Assembly (NCBI RefSeq): GCF_018603435.1
Contig: NZ_CP075682.1
Coordinates: 744,001 to 808,000 of the forward strand
Direction of reading: 5' to 3'
Origin: Chryseobacterium sp. ZHDP1
GTDB taxonomy: Bacteria > Bacteroidota > Bacteroidia > Flavobacteriales > Weeksellaceae
Length of the DNA: 64,000 bases
Both the position numbers and the translations under genes were made by a program. Below, one piece after another: positions 49,078 to 58,153 of the stretch (positions are counted from its first letter, which is position 1; the number at the start of each line of letters is the position of its first letter). Below the pieces are notes generated by a model. That model was not told where the DNA came from. It saw only the letters and a list, made by a program, of their open reading frames with translations, and ran no database searches.

Positions 49078-50082
49078 TTATTCTTTGATCAGTTTTTTAG
49101 TGACAAAACCTGCCTCTGTTTTAATTCCTAATAAATAATTTCCATTTGCTAAGCCGGAAACATTCACTTTATTACCGCTTAAAGGAAGATCGATTCTTTT
49201 TCCGGAAAGATCATAAACATACACCGAAAGTATTTTATTTTTACCTTCAATAGTTACAATATCTTTTGCAGGGTTAGGATAAATATCAATAATTTCTTTT
49301 GTATTCGAAACTTCTTCTTTAGTAGCGAGGATTGTATTGTTAGAATAAGAAAGATTAAAGTCATCGATCGCCCAATTATAAGCAACTGAATTTCCTGATG
49401 CATTAATATTATAGGTACGGTATTGCCCTACATCTAATCCAGGAATTAGTGTATATCCTGCAGGTGGAGAAGAGAAAGTGTAGCTTTCCTGCGGCGTATA
49501 CCAGTTCATAACTCCTGTCGTCATATTATATGCCATTCCTACAGTAACCCAAGTGTTCGCAGGATAGGTTGCTCCTAAAGTTTTGATACCAAAGAACCCT
49601 CTTGTTCCTGCATTGGATAATGTTCCTCCGGCTGTAATAGATTTGGTGGCAACATTATAAATGAGACTTATGATAACTGAAGGAGTTGTTCCGTCATCAA
49701 AAAGCGTTATATACACTGATCCGGTACCGTTTGCAGATCCGGTATAAAAACTGCATGTCGCTTTTATAATATCGTTACCTGTGGTAGCATTTACTCCTAC
49801 TAATTTAATAGCATAGTGATTATTTGGATCGCTTGTAGCTGCATAACCCGGTCCTGCAGTAACTTTTAAAGAATTTGCATGAGCCGCATCAATAGTAGCG
49901 ATCTGGTAATCTGAAGCAGCACCATTTAATAAATAATATCCTCCTTGTCCTGTAGAAGCTCCTGTAAAATTTGTTCCGACATTTCCGGCAGTTAAACTGT
50001 TAAAATTCTGGCTGTCAATAACCTGTCCGTAAATACTGCCTACAGAAAGTATTCCGGAAATAAAAAGTAGAATTTTTTTCAT
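49078..50082 (-). CDS. Secreted protein with T9SS type A sorting domain
   Basis: A 334-residue type IX secretion substrate with a signal peptide (MKKILLFISGILSVGSIYGQ), a lectin/laminin-G-like beta-sandwich (about 22-240, with NHYAIKLVGVNATTGND, ATCSFYTGSANGTGSVYI and WAIDDFNLSYSN) and a C-terminal sorting domain starting IIDIYPNPAKDIVTIEG and ending TEAGFVTKKLIKE. It is similar in plan to the neighbouring T9SS protein but not a close duplicate. No catalytic residues are evident. Confidence 0.88.
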   Translation of the reverse strand: MKKILLFISGILSVGSIYGQVIDSQNFNSLTAGNVGTNFTGASTGQGGYYLLNGAASDYQIATIDAAHANSLKVTAGPGYAATSDPNNHYAIKLVGVNATTGNDIIKATCSFYTGSANGTGSVYITLFDDGTTPSVIISLIYNVATKSITAGGTLSNAGTRGFFGIKTLGATYPANTWVTVGMAYNMTTGVMNWYTPQESYTFSSPPAGYTLIPGLDVGQYRTYNINASGNSVAYNWAIDDFNLSYSNNTILATKEEVSNTKEIIDIYPNPAKDIVTIEGKNKILSVYVYDLSGKRIDLPLSGNKVNVSGLANGNYLLGIKTEAGFVTKKLIKE

Positions 50083-50125
50083 TATATTTCAATTAATTTA
50101 TTAGCTGCACTAAATATAAAAAAAA

Positions 50126-50152
50126 TTCCTTAAGAAAAAAAATCCTAAGGAA
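50126..50152 (-). terminator. Terminator of the M20 dipeptidase gene
   Basis: TTCCTTA and TAAGGAA pair around an A-rich loop; the minus strand continues TTTTTTTTAT. Confidence 0.7.
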
Positions 50153-50174
50153 CTCATTTATTGATTGTTAAAAA

Positions 50175-51554
50175 TTACTTCGCATAATTCTCAAAAAATA
50201 ACGGAATACTTTCTATTCCTTTATAAAAATTGAACAGCCCGTAATGTTCGTTTGGAGAGTGGATTGCATCTGAATCTAATCCAAAGCCCATTAAAACAGA
50301 TTTGGCTCCTAAAACCTGCTCGAACATAGCAGTAATCGGAATACTTCCTCCTCCTCTGTAAGGAAGAACTTCTTTTCCGAAGGCTGATTCCATTGCCTGT
50401 TTTGCTGCCATAAATTCTTTGGTATCGGTTGGTAAAACATAAGGCATTCCTCCATGATGTGGAGTAACTTTTACTTTTACATTTTCCGGAGCAATTTTTT
50501 CAAAGTATTTCGTGAATTTTTCTGTTATTTCTTCCGGAGTCTGATACGGAACCAGACGCATTGAAATTTTAGCAAAAGCCTTTGACGGAATTACAGTTTT
50601 TGCTCCTTCTCCTGTATAACCTCCCCAAATTCCGTTGCAGTCTAAGGTTGGGCGAATCGAGGTTCTTTCGAGTGTAGTATATCCTTTTTCTCCCTCTACT
50701 CCGTTTAAGCCGATAGATTTTTTGAATTCTTCAGGGTTATCTTTCAGCTTATTCATATCTGCACGGTCTGAATCTGAAACGGTTTCTACATTATCATAGA
50801 ATCCGTCGATTGTTATGTGTCCGTCTTCGTCAATTAGTTTAGCAATCATTCTTGACAGGACATGGATCGGGTTTGGAACGGCACCGCCATAAAGTCCTGA
50901 ATGCAGGTCTCTGTTTGGACCTTCCACTTCTACTTCCACATAGCTTAATCCTCTTAAACCTGTAGTAACAGTAGGCTGTTCGTTGCTGTAGATATGTGTA
51001 TCTGAAATTAAAATACAATCACAAGAAAGCTTTTCTTTATTTTCATTTACCCAATCTCCTAAGCTTACCGAACCTACTTCTTCCTCTCCTTCTAAAATAA
51101 ATTTAACATTGCAAGGAAGAGCATTAGTCTTCATCATCGCTTCAAAAGCTTTAAGATGCATGAAAAACTGTCCTTTGTCGTCTGCTGAACCTCTTGCAAA
51201 GATTGCTCCTTCCGGATGAAGTTCTGTTTTCTCAATATAAGGTTCGAATGGCGGTTTTGTCCACAGTTCCAACGGATCTGCAGGCTGAACATCATAATGT
51301 CCATAGACTAAAACCGTAGGTAAATCTGTATTTAAAATTTTTTCTCCGTACACGATAGGATATCCTTTGGTCTGGCAAACTTCCACATTATCAGCTCCTG
51401 CATTTTTAAGGTGTTCTGCTACTACATCCGCACATTTCAAAACATCGTTTTTATAAGCTGGATCGGCAGAAATGGAAGGTATTCTCAGTAATTCAAATAA
51501 TTCATCCACGAAACGCTGTTTGTTTTCGCTGATGTAATTTAATGTCTCTTGCAT
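50175..51554 (-). CDS. M20-family dipeptidase/metallopeptidase
   Basis: A 459-residue M20 metallopeptidase. VLVYGHYDVQPADP gives the first zinc His and Asp, RGSADDKGQFFMHLKAFEA the bridging Asp, and LEGEEEVGS the catalytic Glu-Glu pair. The lid/dimerisation domain sits in the middle (VEVEGPNRDLHSGLYGGAVPNP), and the last zinc His is in DAIHSPNEHYG. It is likely a cytosolic dipeptidase of the carnosinase-like group with no signal peptide. Confidence 0.93.
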   Translation of the reverse strand: MQETLNYISENKQRFVDELFELLRIPSISADPAYKNDVLKCADVVAEHLKNAGADNVEVCQTKGYPIVYGEKILNTDLPTVLVYGHYDVQPADPLELWTKPPFEPYIEKTELHPEGAIFARGSADDKGQFFMHLKAFEAMMKTNALPCNVKFILEGEEEVGSVSLGDWVNENKEKLSCDCILISDTHIYSNEQPTVTTGLRGLSYVEVEVEGPNRDLHSGLYGGAVPNPIHVLSRMIAKLIDEDGHITIDGFYDNVETVSDSDRADMNKLKDNPEEFKKSIGLNGVEGEKGYTTLERTSIRPTLDCNGIWGGYTGEGAKTVIPSKAFAKISMRLVPYQTPEEITEKFTKYFEKIAPENVKVKVTPHHGGMPYVLPTDTKEFMAAKQAMESAFGKEVLPYRGGGSIPITAMFEQVLGAKSVLMGFGLDSDAIHSPNEHYGLFNFYKGIESIPLFFENYAK

Positions 51555-51701
51555 TGTAAAATATTATTTTGCTAAAAATAAAAAATTTGCCCCGCAGGAA
51601 CAAACAAAAACAGATAATTTTCCTCAGGTTTGAAGTGTGCTGTCGAAAAATCTTAATCTGAATGGTATTTTATCCCTGAAATTGACTGACAGACTTCAGT
51701 T

Positions 51702-51807
51702 TAGCCGTGATTGCAGCATTTGTCTGAGCTCATTTTCTGGATTTCGGCGCGGCTTCGCCGCGCCGAAATCCAGAAAATAGCGAGTGCGGAAAGCGCGAAA
51801 CAGCTTC
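51702..51807. repeat. Structured repeat (AGCCCCGATTGC ... AGCTCC family), copy 4
   Basis: TAGCCGTGATTGCAGCATTT, GTCTGAGCTC, a perfect 21-bp hairpin at 51732-51778 (arm begins ATTTTCTGGATTTCGGCG, loop CTTCG), then AGCGAGTGCGGAAAGCGCG and AAACAGCTTC. The outer stem changes from CCCG/CGGG of copy 3 to CGTG/CGCG, again still paired. The hairpin sequence is different from copy 3 but its length, loop and position are the same. Confidence 0.82.
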
Positions 51808-51817
51808 AAAAAAAATA

Positions 51818-51835
51818 TCCCACATTGCTGCGGGA
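51818..51835 (-). terminator. Terminator of the small lipoprotein gene
   Basis: TCCCGCA and TGTGGGA (minus strand) form the stem with one G-T pair, followed by TATTTTTTTT. The structured repeat begins 10 bp further on. Confidence 0.8.
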
Positions 51836-51857
51836 CATTTTTATATTGTACTTTTAA

Positions 51858-52130
51858 TTAGTGTTCAGCTTTCGGAGCTTCTTTAGCTTCGGCAGGTTTT
51901 GCAGTTGCTGTACTGTCTGTTTTTGGCGCTTCGGCTTCGTGCTTTTCTGCAGTTGCCTCTTCTGTATGCATTGTGGCAGTTTCGTGACCATGACCTTCAC
52001 CTTGAGGATCATCTGAATATCTTTCTGCTCCTTCTTCAAGTTTCAAGGTATTTTTGTTCCCTCCGGCCTGAATTTTCTTACAGCTTACAGCAACGGTAGC
52101 AAGAGCTAAACATATAACTAATTTTTTCAT
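51858..52130 (-). CDS. Small lipoprotein, Ala/Glu/Lys/Thr-rich
   Basis: A 90-residue protein with a lipoprotein signal (MKKLVICLALATVAVSC, lipid Cys17). The mature part is hydrophilic with a short His-rich segment (GEGHGHETATMHTEE) and an Ala/Glu/Lys/Pro/Thr-rich tail ending EAKEAPKAEH. It is probably a disordered, membrane-anchored protein; metal binding by the His cluster is only a guess. Function unknown. Confidence 0.72.
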   Translation of the reverse strand: MKKLVICLALATVAVSCKKIQAGGNKNTLKLEEGAERYSDDPQGEGHGHETATMHTEEATAEKHEAEAPKTDSTATAKPAEAKEAPKAEH

Positions 52131-52247
52131 ATGTAAAATTTATTTTTTTAAGATCAGCAGAATCATTTTGCATAGATTAACAAAGACGATTCTTATTAAT
52201 TTTTAATTGTCCAAAATTAAGGATTCCTATTTTTTTCGGCAACATTT

Positions 52248-53396
52248 TTATACTGATTTTAGTATAATTTTTCCTTTTTTGGATTGTGTAAAAATAAGAT
52301 AGTTTTCTCCGCCATCCTTCAGGTTATATTTCTTCTTAACTTCTTCCGGTTTTAGAGGATAATTTTTGGAAATGATATTGAACTGACTTTTCTTTACAAT
52401 CTGTTTAGCATCAATAACTTCCATTTCCAAAATCCTTCCGGGAAAATAAGTTATCTTTTGATTTGACGTGTAAAGATGTGTATTAGGATGTAGTTTTTTT
52501 AATCTGAATTTTTCTGAGATTACATTAAAAACTCCGGCTTTTAAAACCGAATTATTGGGAATGTAGATGTATCTTTCAGGTTCACCAAACTCTGCAACAG
52601 TAGTTTCTTCATCTCCAAATGTGAATGTAAACATCGATTCTTCACTTTCAAGGTTTACACAATGACAGATAATTTTGTCTGAATTTTGTTTGGACAGAAA
52701 TACAACAACTTCTTTAACATCGTTTTTTAAGGCGATAATATCGATCCTGAAAAGGTTGGGTAAAACGGAAACCAGATATTTCAGATCAATTAAGGGTGAA
52801 AGTTTTATCACGACCTTATTGGAGATAGAAAGTAGTTTTTCCTGAATTTCAATAATATCAGGCGAAAGATCTTCGAGTAAAAAAACTTTATTTTTATTGT
52901 GGTCTCTTCGCGCAGGATCGAGATAGATTACATCGAAAGTTTCTGTATTTTCATTTAAAAAATCTTCGAGGTTCTGGTTGACAAACTTTGCTTTTCTTCC
53001 TAAAATGTTCCAATTGTGTTCAACAATTGCCAAAAGCTCAGCATTTTGTTCCACCAGGGTTATTTCTTCGAAATTTTTTGATAAATAAAAGGCATCAATT
53101 CCAAAGCCGCTTGTTAAATCGATGAACTTCTTACCTTTTAAGATCTCAGATTTGTACAATGCTGTTTTTTCGGAGGAAGACTGCTCTAAATTCAGTTGTG
53201 GCGGAAAAATAATTCCTTCTTTAAGCAGAAAAGGAAATTTCTTCTGTGCAACCTGCTTTCCTTTGATCTGCTGAACAATTTCCTGTATAGAAACTTCCGG
53301 AAACGGGGATTTTTTTAATAACAAAGAATGCAAATCTGCGTTTAGATTTGCATTGATAAATTGCTGAATTTCCTGATATAAAATTTCTTTTTTCAA
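52248..53396 (-). CDS. Class I SAM-dependent methyltransferase, THUMP-like C-terminus
   Basis: A 382-residue methyltransferase. The SAM-binding strand is KFIDLTSGFGIDAFYLSKNF, motif II is EITLVEQNAELLAIVEHNW and the catalytic-site segment is FDVIYLDPARRDHNKNKVFLLEDLSPDI, typical of Bacteroidetes proteins of the PG_1098 type, which have a ferredoxin-like and THUMP-like C-terminal part. The substrate is probably RNA but not established. It lies 6 bp after the DinB-like gene. Confidence 0.86.
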   Translation of the reverse strand: MKKEILYQEIQQFINANLNADLHSLLLKKSPFPEVSIQEIVQQIKGKQVAQKKFPFLLKEGIIFPPQLNLEQSSSEKTALYKSEILKGKKFIDLTSGFGIDAFYLSKNFEEITLVEQNAELLAIVEHNWNILGRKAKFVNQNLEDFLNENTETFDVIYLDPARRDHNKNKVFLLEDLSPDIIEIQEKLLSISNKVVIKLSPLIDLKYLVSVLPNLFRIDIIALKNDVKEVVVFLSKQNSDKIICHCVNLESEESMFTFTFGDEETTVAEFGEPERYIYIPNNSVLKAGVFNVISEKFRLKKLHPNTHLYTSNQKITYFPGRILEMEVIDAKQIVKKSQFNIISKNYPLKPEEVKKKYNLKDGGENYLIFTQSKKGKIILKSV

Positions 53397-53402
53397 AGTT
53401 TT

Positions 53403-53843
53403 TTATCTTTTATAAAAAATGTAATCCGCTAAAATAGGAGTAATTCCATTTTGTTTCAATAACGAATTGATTTGTCCTCTGTGATAAGTGGAATGATTAA
53501 TTGCCTGAAAAAGGATTTCGAAAACTGTGTTTTCAAATTTTGTCCCTCTTGAATTCTGATATTCAATTTTTTGATCCGGATCAAATTTCTGAACAATTTC
53601 AAGGCTTTTATTAAAGTTTTGCTGATTAATCCCGTTTAAATTTTCAAAAGGGTTAATCTGCCAAACCTCAAAAGATTTTTCATTTAAAATCCGGGAATTC
53701 CAAATTTGTTGGGCATTTAAAGTATGATTGATAAGACTGATTGTTTTTTCATCAACCTTTTCAAGATTTTCAGAAATAATTTTAATCATTTCTTTGTTGA
53801 AATGATAAGTATATTCGAATAAATCAACTAATTTTTCTTTCAT
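53403..53843 (-). CDS. DinB-superfamily protein
   Basis: A 146-residue four-helix-bundle protein of the DinB/YfiT-like superfamily. The expected metal His residues are present: His41 in LINHTLNAQQIWNSRI, and AINHSTYHRGQINSLLKQNG with His-Arg-Gly-Gln, which is diagnostic. Members are metal-dependent thiol-S-transferase-like or structural proteins; the role is unknown. It is the first gene of a pair with the methyltransferase. Confidence 0.88.
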   Translation of the reverse strand: MKEKLVDLFEYTYHFNKEMIKIISENLEKVDEKTISLINHTLNAQQIWNSRILNEKSFEVWQINPFENLNGINQQNFNKSLEIVQKFDPDQKIEYQNSRGTKFENTVFEILFQAINHSTYHRGQINSLLKQNGITPILADYIFYKR

Positions 53844-53925
53844 ACTAAGTTACAAATCAGATTCTTTTTTGAACAGCATTGTATCTGGTGATAATGGATC
53901 TATCTTTTCATGATATTTTCAAAAA

Positions 53926-55077
53926 TTATTCAAACATTTCCGCCCAGCGAACGGCTTTAATTTCTTTTTCGCTGTATAATTCCTCAATAGACTTTTTAAC
54001 GTCTAATTTCGGGTATAAATTAACGCCGATCAGCTTTATTTTTCCTTCTTCCACCCACTTCTGCTCTTCAATGGCGTGATCGTAGATTTTTTTCTGAATA
54101 GTTCCCTGCTTCAAAAGTTCGAGATAGCCTCCGTTCTCCTCTATTTCCACAAAAAATGCCCAAGATTTCTCTGCGATCTGTCGGGTAATATCTTCTACAT
54201 AATAACTTCCGTTAGAGGCATCTTCAAAAACATTAATGATGCTTTCATACGCAAGAACAATCTGCTGTTTGAAAGAAATTTCTTCTGAATTTTCGGTGCT
54301 TTTTTCTACCAGATAATTATTGCTGAAAACCGCATCTGCTCCACCGATCATGGCTGCAGCAAGCTCTAAAGTAGAACGGATCAGGTTGTTTTCATTATCG
54401 GAAACGGCTTTATTTCTCAGGGAAGTTTCTGCAAAAATGTATGGAATTTCGTCCAGATCGTATTCTTTTGACAATTGATTGAAAACTATTTTAAAGGCTC
54501 TCAGTTTTGCCATTTCGAAGAAGTAGTTTCCACCGACTGCTATTCTGAAGATGAGTTTGTTTACAATTTCAGAACCGTAGATTTCTACAAGTTCTTTTGT
54601 TTTTGCCAAAGCAATTCCCAATTGCTGAACAATAGAGGCTCCAGCGTTCTGATGAAGGGAAATATCTACACAAATATTTCTTCTGAACTGTTTTGCGAGT
54701 AATTCTTTGACCAACTGGTCATTAATTACAGCTTGCTTTTCATCAAAGACATCAATTAGTGAAAAGTACAGATCCTGTTCTTCGGGACTGATGTGTCCTG
54801 CCAACTCTTCATTGTTTATGAAAATTGTTTTCTGATCGATATTTTCTACATTTTGGTCTAAAATAAATGCAAAAACGTCTTCTTCTAAACTTTCATGATA
54901 TTTTGCTACCAAATGGGTGCTTTCTTCAATTTTCGGCAGATTTACCAATGGTTTCTGCACAGCGTCGTAGAAAGGTTTTACCACAATTCCTTCCAGATTT
55001 TCTTTGGTAAGGATTGGATAAATATCGTCTGTTTTAAGCTGTTTTTTTACTAAATTTTCCCAGGCTGTATTTGACAT
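53926..55077 (-). CDS. Methylmalonyl-CoA mutase small (beta) subunit
   Basis: A 383-residue protein matching the methylmalonyl-CoA mutase TIM-barrel domain: TAWENLVKKQLKTDDIYPIL, IAVGGNYFFEMAKLRAFKIVF, AETSLRNKAVSDNENNLIRSTLELAAAMIGGADAVFSNN and GSYYVEDITRQIAEKSWAFFVEIEENGG. The cobalamin-binding domain is absent, as expected for the non-catalytic small subunit. The large subunit gene is not in the window. The frame is open upstream, but the start MSNTAWENLVKK fits the family. Its role is propionate/succinyl-CoA interconversion. Confidence 0.9.
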   Translation of the reverse strand: MSNTAWENLVKKQLKTDDIYPILTKENLEGIVVKPFYDAVQKPLVNLPKIEESTHLVAKYHESLEEDVFAFILDQNVENIDQKTIFINNEELAGHISPEEQDLYFSLIDVFDEKQAVINDQLVKELLAKQFRRNICVDISLHQNAGASIVQQLGIALAKTKELVEIYGSEIVNKLIFRIAVGGNYFFEMAKLRAFKIVFNQLSKEYDLDEIPYIFAETSLRNKAVSDNENNLIRSTLELAAAMIGGADAVFSNNYLVEKSTENSEEISFKQQIVLAYESIINVFEDASNGSYYVEDITRQIAEKSWAFFVEIEENGGYLELLKQGTIQKKIYDHAIEEQKWVEEGKIKLIGVNLYPKLDVKKSIEELYSEKEIKAVRWAEMFE

Positions 55078-55247
55078 AGTTTTTGTATGAATTTGTGAAT
55101 GGTCAATAGTCAATCCGCTTTTATTCATCAATTTTTACTTGATTATAATCCTAACGCAAAGGTTTTTCCATGATGATAAATGACGAACAATCATTTTAAA
55201 ATTTACTTGCGAAGCAAAATTCACTATTGAGAATTCATTAAAAAAAA

Positions 55248-55601
55248 TTATTTTTTCGCGTTTGCGCTGTCAACTACCAGAATAAAAATTTCTTCATCCG
55301 GCTTTTTCATGAAGTAGTTTTCTCTTGCGTATTTTTCTTTTTCAGATTTGTTGTTCATCAGTTTTTTATAAAACGTATCGTTCTTTTCGTATTCGGTTTT
55401 ATAGTATTGAAGCTGTTCTTCGTATTTGCTGATTTCGCCGTTTAGTTCATTGATGACAAGAAAGGAAGTTTTATCAAAGAAAATCATCCATACCAGAAAC
55501 AGACAGATTGTAATGGTATATTTATTCAAAAAATATTTCTGAATAAGTTTGAATGTTTCAGACTTGGGCTGAATGTCTTTAATAAGCTTATTTTCTTTCA
55601 T
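55248..55601 (-). CDS. Septum-formation initiator family protein (FtsB/DivIC)
   Basis: A 117-residue bitopic protein: one membrane helix (about residues 30-47) followed by a coiled coil (VINELNGEISKYEEQLQYYKTEYEKND) and the family's C-terminal ARENYFMKKPDEEIFILV, which has the conserved Tyr/Phe and Pro-Glu-Glu pattern. FtsB/DivIC links FtsQ and FtsL in the divisome. It begins 2 bp after udk. Confidence 0.88.
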   Translation of the reverse strand: MKENKLIKDIQPKSETFKLIQKYFLNKYTITICLFLVWMIFFDKTSFLVINELNGEISKYEEQLQYYKTEYEKNDTFYKKLMNNKSEKEKYARENYFMKKPDEEIFILVVDSANAKK

Positions 55602-55603
55602 TT

Positions 55604-56218
55604 CTAGTGTTTTCTCAACGAGTTTTTAATAACGGTGGTTAAAAAATCTATCGCAACGGAATTCTGTCTCATATTCGGGATGATAAGATCCGCTTCATTT
55701 TTGGAAGGTTCAATAAATTCCTGATGCATTGGCTTCAAAGTTGTCTGATAACGGTGTAATACTTCGTTAAGATCTCTTCCTCTTTCCTGTGTATCTCTTC
55801 TGATCCTTCTGATCAGCCTTTCATCCGAATCTGCATGCACAAAAACTTTCAGATCAAATTCCTTCAATAATTCCTTGTTGGTAAGAACGAGAATTCCTTC
55901 TACTACCAATACATTTTTAGGTTCTACGGTAACGTGATCTCCTGTTCTTCCATGCGTTACAAAGCTGTAAATAGGCTGCTCAATGGATTCGTTATTTTTT
56001 AAAGCTTTTACATGTTTTATCAGAAGATCAAAATCGATGGATTTGGGATGGTCATAATTTAAGGCTTCTCTTTCTGCCAATGTAAGATTATGATTATCAT
56101 GATAATAGTTATCCTGTGAAAGGATGTTCATTCCTTCGATGTCAAGCTGCTGAATGATCTTATCAACAACCGTAGTTTTGCCGGAGCCTGTACCTCCTGC
56201 AATTCCTATTACAAGCAT
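55604..56218 (-). CDS. udk: Uridine kinase
   Basis: A 204-residue uridine/cytidine kinase in the pyrimidine salvage path. The P-loop is GIAGGTGSGKTTVVDKI and the substrate segment is LSQDNYYHDNHNLTLAEREALNYDHPKSIDFDLL. RLIRRIRRDTQERGRDLNEVLHRY is the lid, and IEPSKNEADLIIPNM is a further family motif. Length and motifs are those of Udk. It is the first gene of the udk-divIC operon. Confidence 0.95.
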   Translation of the reverse strand: MLVIGIAGGTGSGKTTVVDKIIQQLDIEGMNILSQDNYYHDNHNLTLAEREALNYDHPKSIDFDLLIKHVKALKNNESIEQPIYSFVTHGRTGDHVTVEPKNVLVVEGILVLTNKELLKEFDLKVFVHADSDERLIRRIRRDTQERGRDLNEVLHRYQTTLKPMHQEFIEPSKNEADLIIPNMRQNSVAIDFLTTVIKNSLRKH

Positions 56219-56243
56219 TATTTTTGTTTCTTTATAGTTTTTA

Positions 56244-56270
56244 CAAATATACTATTTTACTTGAATGCAA
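56244..56270 (-). promoter_or_regulatory. Promoter of the udk-divIC operon
   Basis: CAAATATA at 56244-56251 is TATATTTG on the minus strand, with CAA (TTG) at 56268-56270 after a 16-bp spacer. It lies 26 bp before the udk ATG. Confidence 0.6.
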
Positions 56271-56391
56271 ATAAATATTAAAAGCTGAAATTGTTCAGAA
56301 AAAATACTGTACAAAAACACAGGATCATAAATTCCACTTTTAGCTTGTTACTGCTTCTAATGAATCGATAATTGATTGCTCTCATAAAAAA

Positions 56392-56413
56392 AGCTCCGAC
56401 GATGGTCGGAGCT
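56392..56413 (-). terminator. Terminator of the clpS gene
   Basis: AGCTCCGAC and GTCGGAGCT form a perfect 9-bp stem around GATG; the minus strand continues TTTTTTTATG. Confidence 0.92.
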
Positions 56414-56421
56414 GATCAATT

Positions 56422-56727
56422 TTATACGATTTCGCTGGTTAATTCTCTTGAAAGCAGTTTTTCGTGCATCGGTTTCAAAATATCCAGTGAGCCTGTTTTT
56501 ACGGTACATTTACCCTTAAAATGGACAAGAATTGTACATTGTTCTGCCTGTTCTAAGGTATGTTTGCAGATCTCTATCAAGCAGTCAATTACATAATCAA
56601 ATGTATGGACATCATCATTATGCAGGACTAACTTGTATACTTCATCCGTTTCGTCCAGAACAAGAACATCTTCTTCATATTGACGTTTTGGATTTTCGTA
56701 ATCTTTTATATGGTTATAAAAAATCAT
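56422..56727 (-). CDS. clpS: ATP-dependent Clp protease adaptor ClpS
   Basis: A 101-residue N-end-rule adaptor that delivers proteins with destabilising N-termini to ClpA-type unfoldases. The core YKLVLHNDDVHTFDYVIDCLIEICKHTLEQAEQCTILVHFKGKC carries the conserved HNDD and the His of the peptide pocket (in VHFKGK). A short N-terminal extension (KRQYEEDVLVLDETD) matches the flexible tail that enters ClpA. It follows the CorC-like gene by 11 bp. Confidence 0.93.
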   Translation of the reverse strand: MIFYNHIKDYENPKRQYEEDVLVLDETDEVYKLVLHNDDVHTFDYVIDCLIEICKHTLEQAEQCTILVHFKGKCTVKTGSLDILKPMHEKLLSRELTSEIV

Positions 56728-56738
56728 TTTTTTATTGT

Positions 56739-58097
56739 TTAAACTTCTCCTATTTTTTCTGCAAGATCACTGATGCTGTTCTGTTCTTCATAGACCAGTT
56801 CTACCAGTTCAACGCTCTTATTATTCATCTTAAGAATTTTAAAATGATAATCTTCCAGATCAAACTCCTGATTTTCTTCCGGAATATCGGCTAAAGCATG
56901 AAGAATAAAACCAGCTAATGTATTGTACTCGCTTTCTTCGGAAAGCGGTAATTTTTTAGGGATAAATTCATTAATTTCGTCCAATGGCTGTGTTGCCTGA
57001 ACCCAGTATGTATTTTCTCCGATCTTGTCTACAATTTTTTCTTCATCGTCTTCTTCATCCTGAATTTCTCCTACAAGCTCCTCCAAAATATCTTCGAGAG
57101 TAATGATCCCTTCAGTTCCTCCGAATTCATCAATAACGATTGCCAAATGCTGCTTTTTCTGCTGGAAAATTTTCAGTAAGTCTGAAATCTTTTTACTTCC
57201 TACCACGAAAAATGCGTCACGCATCAGTTCTTTAAGATCTTCATGATTCAGTTCACCTTTTCTTTTTACAAATTCTCTGATGATTTCTTTAGTATACAAA
57301 ACACCAATCACGTTATCAATAGAATTTTCATAAACCGGAATACGGGAATATCCACTTTCCATGATTTTATTGATGATTTCATTGATATCTTCTTCAAAAT
57401 CTATGGAAGTAATGTTCTGACGGGGAACCATGATCTGTTTTGCAGAATGATCTGTAAAATCAAATGCATTTTTAATGATCTCATAATTTTCCTCTTCAAT
57501 TTCTCCGCTGTCGGCAGATTGTTTTACCAAAAGCTGAAGTTCTTCTGTAGAGTGAATTTCATGTTCTGAAGCCGGATGAATCTTTACCAGTCTCAAAAAG
57601 GTATTCGACATTAGATTCATCAACCAGATAAAAGGCTTGAAAACCGTATAAAAAACTCTTAACGGAATTGCAGTTGCCATTGTAGTAGATTCCGATTTTC
57701 TGATCGCAATTGACTTCGGAATAAGCTCACCGAAAACAATGTGCATAATCGTAATCAGTACAAAACTTGTGATCACCGAAATGGAAGTGATGGTTGCCTG
57801 ACTAAGATCAATACTAAGCGAATGGAAAATATTTTCTACAATATGGTGTAACGCGCTTTCTCCAACCCAACCTAAAGCCAGGGAAGCCAGCGTGATGCCG
57901 AGCTGTGTAGCAGAAAGATATTCATCAAGATGTTTGATGATATGCTCTGCCTGCTTTGCCATTGAGTTTCCTTCTGCGGCTTTTATCTGAATCTGTGAAT
58001 AACGAACTTTAACAATTGAAAATTCTGCGGCTACGAAAAAGCCATTAAGTAAAACAAGTAATAAGGCCAGCAAAAGCCTGACTATGTCCGAATCCAT
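56739..58097 (-). CDS. Hemolysin/CorC-type protein (DUF21, CBS pair, CorC_HlyC)
   Basis: A 452-residue membrane protein. Residues 1-195 form the CNNM/DUF21 domain with four helices (ISVITSFVLITIMHIVFGELIPKSIAI), followed by two CBS motifs (MVPRQNITSIDFEEDINEII and VGSKKISDLLKIFQQKKQHLAIVIDEFGGTEGIITLEDILEELVGEI) and a CorC_HlyC transporter-associated domain (NTYWVQATQPLDEINEFI). Family members act in magnesium or cobalt efflux or ion homeostasis. It heads an operon with clpS. Confidence 0.93.
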   Translation of the reverse strand: MDSDIVRLLLALLLVLLNGFFVAAEFSIVKVRYSQIQIKAAEGNSMAKQAEHIIKHLDEYLSATQLGITLASLALGWVGESALHHIVENIFHSLSIDLSQATITSISVITSFVLITIMHIVFGELIPKSIAIRKSESTTMATAIPLRVFYTVFKPFIWLMNLMSNTFLRLVKIHPASEHEIHSTEELQLLVKQSADSGEIEEENYEIIKNAFDFTDHSAKQIMVPRQNITSIDFEEDINEIINKIMESGYSRIPVYENSIDNVIGVLYTKEIIREFVKRKGELNHEDLKELMRDAFFVVGSKKISDLLKIFQQKKQHLAIVIDEFGGTEGIITLEDILEELVGEIQDEEDDEEKIVDKIGENTYWVQATQPLDEINEFIPKKLPLSEESEYNTLAGFILHALADIPEENQEFDLEDYHFKILKMNNKSVELVELVYEEQNSISDLAEKIGEV

Positions 58098-58123
58098 TTA
58101 GAAATTATATAAATTTAGTACTA

Positions 58124-58151
58124 CAAATATATACAAAATAAAAATAACAAA
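58124..58151 (-). promoter_or_regulatory. Promoter of the CorC-clpS operon
   Basis: CAAATATA at 58124-58131 (TATATTTG on minus) and CAA at 58149-58151 (TTG) with a 17-bp spacer fit the flavobacterial consensus. Confidence 0.7.
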
Positions 58152-58153
58152 AA

